Shown here one piece after another: positions 25,915 through 38,241 of a stretch of 64,000 nucleotides of DNA; position 1 is the stretch's first letter; each line of letters opens with the position of its first letter. Below the pieces are notes generated by a model. That model was not told the DNA's origin, did not search any database, and was given only the letters and a program-made list of their open reading frames with translations. The stretch spans positions 2,170,001 to 2,234,000 of the forward strand of contig NZ_CP049253.1 of NCBI RefSeq assembly GCF_011046975.1, read 5' to 3'. This DNA is from Microbacterium amylolyticum. GTDB lineage: Bacteria; Actinomycetota; Actinomycetes; Actinomycetales; Microbacteriaceae. A program made the translations under genes and the position numbers.

Positions 25915-26934
25915 ATGGCCGTCGTAACCGAGGCGGCCGCGCCGACCACCCCCACCCAGGTACGCCCCCGGCGTACCTGGGTGGGGGTGGTTATCGGTGC
26001 CCTCCTCGTGGTCCTGTCCGTGGTGAGCCTCTTTGTCGGAGCGTCCAGCGATGTCAGCATCGCGGGGATCTTTGACGCCGAGAGCAACGCGTCCTTTCTG
26101 CTGGCGGCAAGCCGTATCCCGCGCACCATCGCCCTTCTGCTGGTCGGTGCTTCGCTCGGCATCGCAGGCCTGATCATGCAGATGCTGGTGCGCAACAAGT
26201 TCGTCGAGCCATCGACAACAGGGGTGACCGAGTTCGGCGCGCTGGGAATGCTCGGCGCCCTCGTGTTCTGGCCCGGGATGCCGGTTCTGCCGCGGATGTT
26301 CATCGTTGCCGCGTGCGCCCTGTTCGGCACGTGGGTGTTCCTGCGCATCATCCGGAACGTGCCCGTTCGCCACCTCGTGCTCGTGCCACTGGTTGGCATT
26401 ATGCTCGGCGGTGTCGTCGGCGCCGTGACGGCGTTCTTCGCCTATCGCCTCGATCTGCTGCAGGCACTCATGCAGTGGCAACAGGGGTCGTTCGCGACGG
26501 TGATGCGCGGGCGATACGAGTTCGTGTGGATCGCGGCGCTCATGGTCGTCATCGCCTGGATTGCGGCCGATCGCTTCAGCGTGATCGGCCTGGGGGAGGA
26601 CTTCGCGACCAACCTCGGCCTGAACTATCGCCGCATCGTCGGCGTCGGCATGGTGATTATCGCCGTGATTACCGCGTGCGTTCTCGTGACAGCGGGAATT
26701 CTGCCGTTCCTCGGCCTCGTGGTCCCCAACGTGGTCAGCATCATCATCGGCGACAACGTTCGGCGATCAATCCCGTGGGTTGCGGGACTGGGGGCAGTCT
26801 TCGTGCTGGCGTGCGACATCATCGCTCGTCTTGTTCGTTTCCCCTACGAGATCCCGCTCTCGGTCGTCGTCGGCGTCATCGGAGCGGGCCTGTTCCTCTG
26901 GCTTCTGCTGCGAAGGAGGGGACATGCCCACTGA
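25915..26934 (+). CDS. Siderophore ABC transporter permease (FecCD type, YclN-like)
   Basis: 339 residues with about nine membrane helices of the FecCD fold. ASRIPRTIALLLVGASLGIA is the conserved first-helix region and GILPFLGLVVPNVVSIIIG with DNVRRSIPWVAGLGA is the cytoplasmic coupling region. A Thr/Pro/Arg-rich N-terminal tail (TTPTQVRPRRTW) is encoded by a perfect 19-bp inverted repeat. It overlaps the next permease by 11 bp, implying coupled translation of the heterodimer. Confidence 0.92.
   Translation: MAVVTEAAAPTTPTQVRPRRTWVGVVIGALLVVLSVVSLFVGASSDVSIAGIFDAESNASFLLAASRIPRTIALLLVGASLGIAGLIMQMLVRNKFVEPSTTGVTEFGALGMLGALVFWPGMPVLPRMFIVAACALFGTWVFLRIIRNVPVRHLVLVPLVGIMLGGVVGAVTAFFAYRLDLLQALMQWQQGSFATVMRGRYEFVWIAALMVVIAWIAADRFSVIGLGEDFATNLGLNYRRIVGVGMVIIAVITACVLVTAGILPFLGLVVPNVVSIIIGDNVRRSIPWVAGLGAVFVLACDIIARLVRFPYEIPLSVVVGVIGAGLFLWLLLRRRGHAH
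25948..25988. repeat. Perfect 19-bp inverted repeat inside the permease coding start
   Basis: ACCCCCACCCAGGTACGCC (25948-25966) and GGCGTACCTGGGTGGGGGT (25970-25988) are exact complements around a CCC loop. In mRNA this would be a very stable hairpin 33 nt after the permease start codon and 68 nt after the binding-protein stop. It could trap RNA polymerase or stall ribosomes, lowering permease relative to binding protein. Confidence 0.9.
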
Positions 26935-27961
26935 GACGCTTTCCGTCGTTCGGCCGGAGGAATCCGCGCCGCGCCCCCCTTTCACGCGCCCCGGCCGCGT
27001 GCGAGCGCTGTGGGCCCGCCCCATCGTTCGCATCGCCCTTCTCGGCGTCGTGATCCTCGCGCTCGCCGCGTTTTATCTGCTGCACGACGTTCCGGGTTCG
27101 CTCGCCTTCGCCGTGAAGATCCGCAGCCTGACGATTGCGGCCATGGTGATCGTGGCGATCGCCGTGGGAACATCCACCGTCGTCTTTCACACCATCACGC
27201 AGAACCGCATTCTGACGCCGTCGATTATGGGCTTCGACTCGTTCTACGGGCTCATCGTCACGCTCACCGTGTTCCTCTTCGGAACGGCGGGCTTCCTGCG
27301 CGCTGACAGCGTGATGATGTGGCTGATCCAGGTGGGCGTCATGGTGTCGTTCAGTGTTTTCCTCTTTACCTGGCTGTTCACGGGAAAGCGGCGATCGATT
27401 CACCTGATGCTGCTGGTTGGCCTTGTCCTCGGCACGTTCTTCCGCAGCCTCACCGAGTGGATGCAGCGGATGCTCGATCCCGTCGAATTTCAGATCGTGA
27501 CGGATCAGATGTTCGCGTCGCTCACACGCCCCAACCCGACGCTTCTGATGTTCACCGCCGTCATTGTGCTGGGAGGCGTCGTTGTCCTCGTGCCCCTGCT
27601 GCGCACACTCGACGTCCTCTCGCTGGGGGAGCCCGTTGCGGTGGGACTGGGTGTGAACCATCGCCGCGTTGTTATGACGCTCTTCTTCGTTGTGTCGGTG
27701 ATGGTGGCGGCATCGACCGCGCTTGTCGGGCCCATTTTGTTTTTCGGCCTGATCGTGGCGAACCTGGCCTACTCCTACGCCGGAACTTTCCGCCATGAGT
27801 GGACGCTGCCCATCGCTGTTCTCCTCGGCATCCTCTGTCTCCTCGGCGGGCAGGTGGTCATCGAGCAACTCCTGGGATTCCAGGGAACGCTGTCGATGGT
27901 GATCGAATTCGTCGGCGGAATCTTCTTCCTGTTCCTCGTTCTCAGAAAGGGAGCTCGATGA
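26924..27961 (+). CDS. Siderophore ABC transporter permease (FecCD type, YclO-like)
   Basis: 345 residues; ATG at 26924 with GGAGGGG just upstream. Nine or so membrane helices follow a cytoplasmic tail. NRILTPSIMGFDSFYGLIV and TALVGPILFFGLIVANLAYS are FecCD-type motifs, and the ending FVGGIFFLFLVLRKG is conserved in YclO-like subunits. It pairs with the preceding permease. The stop overlaps the ATPase start (ATGA). Confidence 0.92.
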   Translation: MPTETLSVVRPEESAPRPPFTRPGRVRALWARPIVRIALLGVVILALAAFYLLHDVPGSLAFAVKIRSLTIAAMVIVAIAVGTSTVVFHTITQNRILTPSIMGFDSFYGLIVTLTVFLFGTAGFLRADSVMMWLIQVGVMVSFSVFLFTWLFTGKRRSIHLMLLVGLVLGTFFRSLTEWMQRMLDPVEFQIVTDQMFASLTRPNPTLLMFTAVIVLGGVVVLVPLLRTLDVLSLGEPVAVGLGVNHRRVVMTLFFVVSVMVAASTALVGPILFFGLIVANLAYSYAGTFRHEWTLPIAVLLGILCLLGGQVVIEQLLGFQGTLSMVIEFVGGIFFLFLVLRKGAR

Positions 27962-28716
27962 TCGACCTCCTGGGTGTCACCAAGCGCTACGGGCGCAGCA
28001 CGGTGCTAGACAACGTGACAATTTCCTTCGGCGAAGAGGGAGTGACCTCCCTTATCGGCCCGAATGGGGCGGGAAAGTCGACTCTCTTCGGCCTCGTCGG
28101 ACGCCTTCTCTCCGCGGACGAGGGGACGGTCTCTCTCGACGGAATGGACGTTAAGAGGGCCTCCTCGAAACAACTCGCGAAGACGATTGCCGTGTTGCGC
28201 CAGGACAATGTCATTGCCTCGCGTCTCACGGTCAGCGACCTTGTCGAGTTCGGCCGTTTTCCGCACTCGCAGGGTCGTCTCGACGTGATTGATCATCACA
28301 AGATCGAGGAGGCGATTCGGTATCTCGAACTGGAGCCGTTCCGGAATCGCTTTCTTGATGAGCTCTCGGGCGGACAGCGGCAGCGTGCCTTTATCGCCAT
28401 GGTGCTGGCACAGGACACGAAGTATGTGTTGCTCGACGAACCGCTGAACAACCTGGATCTACGCCACATGACCGAGATCATGAAGCTTGTGCGCAAGATG
28501 GCGGATGACCTGGGAAAACGCGTTGTCATCGTTTTGCACGACATCAATTTCGCATCAACCTACAGCGACCGTATCGTCGCGATGCGCGATGGCCGCATCC
28601 TGGCCGACGCCGGACGCGACGAGATCATGCGCTCCGATGTGCTGCGCGAGGTCTACAGCACCGAGGTGGATGTCCGGCAGATCGACGATAAGCCCGTCGC
28701 GCTGTACTACTCCTAA
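27958..28716 (+). CDS. Siderophore ABC transporter ATP-binding protein (YclP-like)
   Basis: 252 residues. Walker A is GPNGAGKST, the Q-loop region is VLRQDNVIASRLTV, the signature is LSGGQRQRAFIAMVLAQ, Walker B is YVLLDEPLNNLDL and the switch His is in VIVLHDINFAS. It powers the two FecCD permeases. The ATG overlaps the preceding stop, making a tightly coupled four-gene operon ending near a hairpin at 28721. Confidence 0.94.
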   Translation: MIDLLGVTKRYGRSTVLDNVTISFGEEGVTSLIGPNGAGKSTLFGLVGRLLSADEGTVSLDGMDVKRASSKQLAKTIAVLRQDNVIASRLTVSDLVEFGRFPHSQGRLDVIDHHKIEEAIRYLELEPFRNRFLDELSGGQRQRAFIAMVLAQDTKYVLLDEPLNNLDLRHMTEIMKLVRKMADDLGKRVVIVLHDINFASTYSDRIVAMRDGRILADAGRDEIMRSDVLREVYSTEVDVRQIDDKPVALYYS

Positions 28717-28720
28717 AACA

Positions 28721-28755
28721 CCGGTGGGGCCCGGCATTGCGTCGAGCCTCACCGG
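28721..28755 (+). terminator. Hairpin after the siderophore operon
   Basis: CCGGTGGGGC (28721-28730) pairs with GCCTCACCGG (28746-28755) with one mismatch, and an inner CCGGC-like segment extends it. It sits 5 bp after the ATPase stop. A related sequence recurs at 29561-29594. Confidence 0.6.
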
Positions 28756-28835
28756 GGGAGTGGTCGGCCGGAGCGCATCACTGTCGTCGTGCGCGACCAG
28801 CTCTCACCTCGGTCATTGACGGCTAGCATTCAACC

Positions 28836-29063
28836 ATGACGAACACTGATCCGATCGAAGACGTCTCCATCGCCGGCGAGGTCATCCGTCTCGGACAGTT
28901 CCTCAAGTTCTCCGGCTTGCTCGATTCCGGAGGCAACGCCAAGGAGGCCATCATCGACGGCTATGTGAGCGTGAACGGTGAGGAAGAGCGCCGGAGAGGA
29001 CGCCAGCTACACAACGGCGACCTCGTCACGTTCGAGGGACGTACGGTTCGCGTTCGGCCCTAG
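28836..29063 (+). CDS. S4-domain RNA-binding protein (YaaA/RlbA-like)
   Basis: 75 residues, essentially one S4 domain: VIRLGQFLKFSGLLDSGGNA, then KEAIIDGYVSVNGEEERRRG and the closing HNGDLVTFEGRTVRV. These small proteins bind structured RNA, often tRNA or ribosomal RNA. It is monocistronic, with no partner to suggest a specific role. The length is normal for stand-alone S4 proteins. Confidence 0.9.
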   Translation: MTNTDPIEDVSIAGEVIRLGQFLKFSGLLDSGGNAKEAIIDGYVSVNGEEERRRGRQLHNGDLVTFEGRTVRVRP

Positions 29064-29085
29064 GTTCAGCGCGGCGGGGGTCGTC

Positions 29086-29388
29086 CTACGGCTCGGACCT
29101 CAGGGGTTCGAGGGCGGCTAGCACGAGGTCAAGGCCGAAGATGAACTCCTCTGCCGGGTCATAGCCGGCGGCGGTGAGCTCCGCGGCGGACTCATTGAGA
29201 TACGGGAACTCCTCAGGAGGAAGCTGGGGCAGATAGACGTCCTCGGGCGGGAGTTCGATCTCTTCGAAGACGAGGTCGATCATGGCATCCAGCAGCTCGT
29301 CCTTGTTCGCCACGTAGTGATAGAGCGACATTGCGCCCGCGCCCAACACACCAGCGAGTCGGCGCATGCTGAGTCCGTCGTCGCAACG
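29086..29388 (-). pseudogene. TetR-family regulator pseudogene, 5'-truncated and internally deleted
   Basis: Starts inside the helix-turn-helix: GLSMRRLAGVLGAGAMSLYH, then YVANKDELLDAMIDLVFEEI, the end of a TetR DNA-binding domain. The first two helices and any proper start are missing. The C-terminal ligand domain is only its last 50 residues (LPPEEFPYLNESAAE, then FIFGLDLVLAALEPL), joined directly to the HTH, so roughly 80 residues are absent but the frame is kept. Ordinary members have about 220 residues. Its lost 5' end abuts the lost 5' end of the divergent membrane gene. Confidence 0.75.
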
Positions 29389-29559
29389 CTCCTCATCCCG
29401 TACTCGGTGTTCAACGCGGTAGGCGAGTCTTGGGAATGGGCCTTCTACTCCGGCCTGGCCATCGGAGTCGAGGTGCTGCTCTTGGTGTTCGTCCTACGCT
29501 CGGCCTGGACATGGTCTCGTGCCAGCGTCGCCCCCGCCAGTGCTGCGGCGTCCGGGTAG
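29377..29559 (+). pseudogene. Membrane protein C-terminal relic
   Basis: About 60 codons encode VATLLIPYSVFNAVGESWEW and a last membrane helix, GLAIGVEVLLLVFVLRSAWTW, then a short Ala-rich tail. It resembles the C-terminus of a small four-helix membrane protein, but I do not recognise the family with certainty. No start codon belongs to it; the 5' part was lost with the 5' end of the neighbouring tetR relic. Its stop is followed by a hairpin shared with the convergent transglycosylase gene. Confidence 0.55.
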
Positions 29560-29560
29560 T

Positions 29561-29594
29561 CAGGCAGGGCCCGGCACTGTGCCGAGCCCCACTG
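29561..29594. terminator. Bidirectional hairpin terminator
   Basis: GGGCCCGGCA and TGCCGAGCCC (29567-29589) pair with one mismatch around CTG, with CAG/CTG flanks extending it. It lies between the membrane relic and the convergent transglycosylase gene and resembles the hairpin at 28721. Confidence 0.65.
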
Positions 29595-29612
29595 ATGGTT
29601 TTCCGTGACGGA

Positions 29613-30467
29613 TCAATACCAGTTGACCGCCTGCGAGTGCCCCCATGCGCCGCACGGTGCTCCGTACACGGACGAGATGTATTCCAGGCCCCAGGTGATC
29701 TGCGTTGTCGCGTTGGTGGCCCAGTCGTCCGCGATGGACGCCATCTTGTTTCCGGGCAGCGACTGTGGAATTCCGTAGGCCCCACTCGAGGGATTCTGCG
29801 CCTGATAGTTCCAGCCGGATTCCTTCATCCAGAGCTGGTCGAGGCACTGGAACTGGTCTTCGCCCCAGCCGTAGGTGTCCGCGGCAATTGTGCGGGCAAC
29901 CGCCCGCGCTCCGTCGGGAGTGTTGGCGGCGGCGAGGGCCTCCGCCGCAGCCGCTGCCTCTTCTTCGGCCTTCTTCTTCGCCGCGGCCTCTTCCGCTTCC
30001 TTTTTTTTGCGGGCCTCTTCTGCGAGGCGAGCCTGCTCTGCTTCCGCCGCCTCAACCTCTTCGGAGACGCTGGCGATTACGGCGGCAGCGTCAGAGGTGA
30101 CGCTCTGGGCAACGACTGCCGGCATGCCTGCTGCGTCCTCGAGGTAGCTGACGACGGCGGTCAGCTCATCCGTCTCAACGGAATCATCCGCGCGTTCGAG
30201 GAGTTCCTTCGCCTGGGCGATGGAGGCTTCCGCGTGCGCCGCGGTGGCGCTGTCGGCAAGCGCGACGGTCGCCGTAACACTCCGCCCTGACGACGCCGCG
30301 CCCGTTGTCGCGAATGCCGTTCCGGTTCCGGCGGCGATAACGCCGAGGGTCAGAACAGCAGCGATGGTGATGCGACTCCGGCGTACTTCGCGCTCCTTGC
30401 GGAGCAGGCGAAGGTGGCTGGGCCGGGGGTAGGGCGTGAGCAGGGGAGGAGTGTCGTGCGAAGTCAT
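29613..30467 (-). CDS. Secreted lytic transglycosylase-like protein with Ala/Glu coiled coil
   Basis: 284 residues. A basic N-terminus (HLRLLRKEREVRRSR) and a hydrophobic segment (ITIAAVLTLGVIAAGTGTAFA) form a signal peptide or anchor. Residues about 130-185 are an Ala/Glu/Lys-rich coiled coil (EEVEAAEAEQARLAEEARKK onward). The C-terminal domain has CLDQLWMKESGWNYQAQNPS, AYGIPQSLPGNKMAS and WGLEYISSVYG, the SLT-like or resuscitation-type fold with Glu in KESGW as likely catalyst. It acts on peptidoglycan outside the cell. The ATG at 30467 gives the full signal peptide. Confidence 0.85.
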   Translation of the reverse strand: MTSHDTPPLLTPYPRPSHLRLLRKEREVRRSRITIAAVLTLGVIAAGTGTAFATTGAASSGRSVTATVALADSATAAHAEASIAQAKELLERADDSVETDELTAVVSYLEDAAGMPAVVAQSVTSDAAAVIASVSEEVEAAEAEQARLAEEARKKKEAEEAAAKKKAEEEAAAAAEALAAANTPDGARAVARTIAADTYGWGEDQFQCLDQLWMKESGWNYQAQNPSSGAYGIPQSLPGNKMASIADDWATNATTQITWGLEYISSVYGAPCGAWGHSQAVNWY

Positions 30468-30817
30468 GGAGGGTGTTTTATCCAAAGCGTCGTCGTGCGG
30501 ATCGGGTTCCGCGGAGGAGACGCGTCGCGCGTCTCGTCGTGGGGAGAATGGGCCTGTCGGCACCGGCCTACGACGATGCGCATCGAAACTGAACGTGCGC
30601 GAAGAAAACACCTGTTTCGGGGTGAAAACGGGGTGTCGAGCATTGTGCGGAGGCTCGAACCTGGGAAGAGGGCTCCCAGCGTGTGATCCGCGGGATGACG
30701 GCGATCGCGGAGGGTCACCTCCTTTGGTAACGACGCGATAACGACACGTGCCTCTGAGTTCTCTGCGAGAGAGGTGAATGTGGGGGAGGACGACAGTTCC
30801 TGCTAACGTGATCGGCG
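30468..30817. other. Divergent intergenic region between the transglycosylase gene and the TPP riboswitch
   Basis: 350 bp without a coding frame I can support. It should hold both promoters. A direct-repeat motif, GGTAACGACGCGATAACGAC, lies at 30726-30745 (two TAACGAC copies 11 bp apart), reminiscent of MtrA-type boxes before cell-wall hydrolase genes. A c-di-AMP riboswitch was looked for on the minus strand and not recognised. Confidence 0.5.
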
Positions 30818-35861
<5,044 letters not shown>

Positions 35862-35867
<6 letters not shown>

Positions 35868-36059
35868 CGCGGCACCGTTGTCGTCGTCGCTTAGCCCCTG
35901 GTGGCCGCCCTTTTTCGACTGCATGCCGATCAGGGCGACAACGCCGACGATCAACCCGAGAAAGACCCCCAGCCAGACGCTTTCGAGAATGACGCCGACG
36001 AGGATCGACAGGGCGAAAAGGCCGGCCGCGATGAGCACCGAGCGCGTGCGACGGGACAT
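35862..36059 (-). CDS. Small two-helix membrane protein
   Basis: 65 residues: basic start MSRRTRS, two membrane segments (VLIAAGLFALSILVGVIL and VWLGVFLGLIVGVVALIGM) and a hydrophilic tail (SKKGGHQGLSDDDNG). No function is recognised. The stop overlaps that of thiF convergently by 6 bp. Codon use is consistent with neighbouring genes. Confidence 0.65.
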
Positions 36060-36090
36060 ATGTCTATTGTGTCCGATGTTGGTGCTGCGG

Positions 36091-37011
36091 CTACCGTGAA
36101 CGGTGATCTTCGATGTGGAGACGAGGCCCGCGACGGGGGCCGGTGGCTCCCGAACGCAGAATCAGCCGAATAACTCGTTGTCGTTGACCGCGCCACGGTT
36201 CGAGGAGCGCGAGCATGCCGTCATCGTCGGTGCGGGAACCCGTGAGCGCGTACCCCACGTGATGGGAGAGATGGAAATCACCGACGGCCACGGCGTCGGG
36301 GTCTCCGAACGCGCGTGTTCGTACCTCGGCTGAAGTCCACGCGCCAATGCCGCGGAGTGACTGGAGAATGGCGTCCTGACCGTCAGGCGGCGCGGCATTG
36401 ATGGCGCGGATCAGGGAGTCAGCGCGCGTGGCCGTCTGCACGAGGGTGCGAGCCTGCGGGGGTTCAAGCCCAGCGGCGTGCCACGCCCAAGACGGAATGC
36501 GGCGCCACCCGGACGCGGACGGCGGAACGACAAGCGGAAAGGGAACGGGCCCCGGAGCGGGCGAGCCGAACCTCGTCACCAGCCGGCGCCACGCCCCGAA
36601 CGCCTGGCGCAGCGTGACCTTCTGCTCGATGATGGCCTGTGCCACGGCATCGAGGACCAGGTCGGTGCGGGCGATCAGGAGTCCGCGATTGCGCCGATAC
36701 GTGGCGTCGATCAGGGGATGCCGGGCAGCATCGAACGGGTCCGGCTGATCCTCTGCGCCGCACAGAGCCGGTGCCTGTGCAATTGCCCACTCGGCTCCTG
36801 GCCCCCAGCAGGCGATGCTGACTCTGCCATCGGCGCGCTGCGCGAGGGCTGTTGTTGCCGCGCCGAGCGGTGTGCGCGTTGCGCGCCAGATCACTCCCGC
36901 GTGCGAGCGCTGCGCCGGGTCGCCGGGGCCGCGCTGAAACACCCCGGCCGTTGCCGCGAGATCGAGCGCGCGGCGCGGCCGATAGTCGGTGCGAAGGGGC
37001 GAGACGTCCAC
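36091..37011 (-). CDS. DNA-3-methyladenine glycosylase II-like (AlkA/HhH-GPD)
   Basis: 306 residues. The C-terminal half is an HhH-GPD glycosylase domain: LRGIGAWTSAEVRTRAF is the hairpin-helix-hairpin, followed by DAVAVGDFHLSHHVG, whose Asp is the catalytic residue of AlkA-type enzymes. Upstream, DAVAQAIIEQKVTLRQAFGAW matches the helix that begins the domain. The N-terminal part resembles the AlkA beta domain only weakly. It excises alkylated purines in base excision repair. It precedes the small membrane gene on the same strand. Confidence 0.85.
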   Translation of the reverse strand: MDVSPLRTDYRPRRALDLAATAGVFQRGPGDPAQRSHAGVIWRATRTPLGAATTALAQRADGRVSIACWGPGAEWAIAQAPALCGAEDQPDPFDAARHPLIDATYRRNRGLLIARTDLVLDAVAQAIIEQKVTLRQAFGAWRRLVTRFGSPAPGPVPFPLVVPPSASGWRRIPSWAWHAAGLEPPQARTLVQTATRADSLIRAINAAPPDGQDAILQSLRGIGAWTSAEVRTRAFGDPDAVAVGDFHLSHHVGYALTGSRTDDDGMLALLEPWRGQRQRVIRLILRSGATGPRRGPRLHIEDHRSR

Positions 37012-37049
37012 GGCGTCAGGGTACGTCGTCGCCCCTGACAGCGGTGTTG

Positions 37050-37754
37050 CTAGAACCGGTCGGGGGAGGGGGCGCCTGCGCCGTAGCGGATCGTGACATC
37101 TGCGTGGCGATCGAAACGGTAGCCGACGCCGCGCACGGTGCGGACGATGTCTTCGAAGCGGCCCAGTTTGGAGCGGAGCCGGCGCACGTGAACATCGATT
37201 GTGCGCACACCGGGGGCGTCGCCGTCGTCAGCCTGCCACAGCGAATCGACAAGCTCGGAACGGTCGATCGTCCGTCCCTCGCGAAGAACGAGGTACTGGA
37301 GCAGTTCGAACTCCTTGTACGTCAGAGCAGCCGACTCGCCGTCGATGACGACGCGCTTGCGCGAGATGTCGACGAGCACGCCCAGATCGCGATTGTGGTC
37401 GGGCTTGTCAGCGGCGGCGCGGGCAACGGCACCGGGCTCCTTCAGCGCCAGGCGGACCACGTCGATATCGCGTCCACCGGATTGCTGCGGCGCGAGTGCG
37501 ACGGTTGCATAGGTCTCGGCGCGGGGCGAGAGCTCGGCCACCGTTCGGCGCAGGGCGTCGACAATGACATTGAGGCTGACGCCGTCTGTTGCCGCGGCGG
37601 CCTCATCAAGTCCGACGTAGAGGGCGAAGCCACGAGGTTCGGTGCCGGCAGGAAGGGCCGTTCCCTGACCTGTGCGCGGCGCCGGACGGGGTGCCGGAGC
37701 GGGCTGAGCGGGCTGGGATGAGGGGTGAGCAGGTCGTGCTGCGAGGGAGTTCAT
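37050..37754 (-). CDS. Orphan OmpR-type winged-helix transcriptional regulator
   Basis: 234 residues from the ATG at 37754, with AAGGA 11 nt upstream. The C-terminal 100 residues are a clear OmpR/PhoB DNA-binding domain: ALTYKEFELLQYLVLREGRT, then VRTIDVHVRRLRSKLG and VRTVRGVGYRF. The N-terminal half has a Pro/Ala-rich tail and a small mixed domain (VSLNVIVDALRRTVAELS) but no receiver with a phosphorylatable Asp. No kinase gene is adjacent. The regulatory input is unknown. It is divergent from lacI across a 487-bp gap. Confidence 0.85.
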   Translation of the reverse strand: MNSLAARPAHPSSQPAQPAPAPRPAPRTGQGTALPAGTEPRGFALYVGLDEAAAATDGVSLNVIVDALRRTVAELSPRAETYATVALAPQQSGGRDIDVVRLALKEPGAVARAAADKPDHNRDLGVLVDISRKRVVIDGESAALTYKEFELLQYLVLREGRTIDRSELVDSLWQADDGDAPGVRTIDVHVRRLRSKLGRFEDIVRTVRGVGYRFDRHADVTIRYGAGAPSPDRF

Positions 37755-37950
37755 GATGTGAAGAGTCCTTGCGGAGGGCGGATCAGAAAAGATCCTGCTG
37801 TCGTGAGGTGCGCACAATGCGCGTCGTGCGGGAGCGATGCTCCTCGCTCGGACCGGTGCGCCGCGGGAAGGGGCGACGGTCCGTTCATGATGCGGTCTGC
37901 CGGAGAGGTCAGCGACACATTCGACAGCACATGACAACGCGACCGGGCAT

Positions 37951-37966
37951 CATGATCCCGGTAAGT
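37951..37966. promoter_or_regulatory. Candidate LacI-family operator 1
   Basis: CATGATCCCGGTAAGT shares GATCCCGGTAA with the site before lacI and CCCGGTAA with the site before the sugar-binding protein gene. Confidence 0.45.
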
Positions 37967-38147
37967 CCGTTCGCCTCCAGGGCGGACAGAGTGCGCGTAA
38001 TGTTCGTCATGTTGGCAATTGTTACCTGCCGTATCGCGGCGTGTCAAACCATGTCGCGAGGTGTCAGCGACAACGCGCAGAATATGATGGATCTGCGTTA
38101 TTGAATAGGGCTGTCTTGTGCGAGATGGCCGGGCCAGCGCCGCGTTC

Positions 38148-38163
38148 CTGATCCCGGTAACAT
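38148..38163. promoter_or_regulatory. Candidate LacI-family operator 2
   Basis: CTGATCCCGGTAACAT, 79 bp before the lacI start, matches the palindrome ATGTTCCCGGTAACAT at 13 of 16 positions. The position suits autoregulation. Confidence 0.55.
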
Positions 38164-38241
38164 CGTGATGGTCGCGGTGCCGCGACGGCGACATCCGCGC
38201 TTACACCAGGTCGCGGCGCAACGCAGAAAAGGGATGACGGC

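Larger units (their letters stand above)
37755..38241. other. Divergent intergenic region before lacI, with two operator-like sites
   Basis: 487 bp without a supported gene. It contains two copies of a CCCGGTAA-centred palindromic site (37951-37966 and 38148-38163) that recur before the sugar-binding protein gene, and a lower-GC stretch around 38000-38105 suited to promoters. Confidence 0.6.

Noticed and set aside
30468..30780. c-di-AMP (ydaO-type) riboswitch before the secreted transglycosylase gene
   Set aside because: Such riboswitches often precede this gene type, but I could not find the conserved core on the minus strand.
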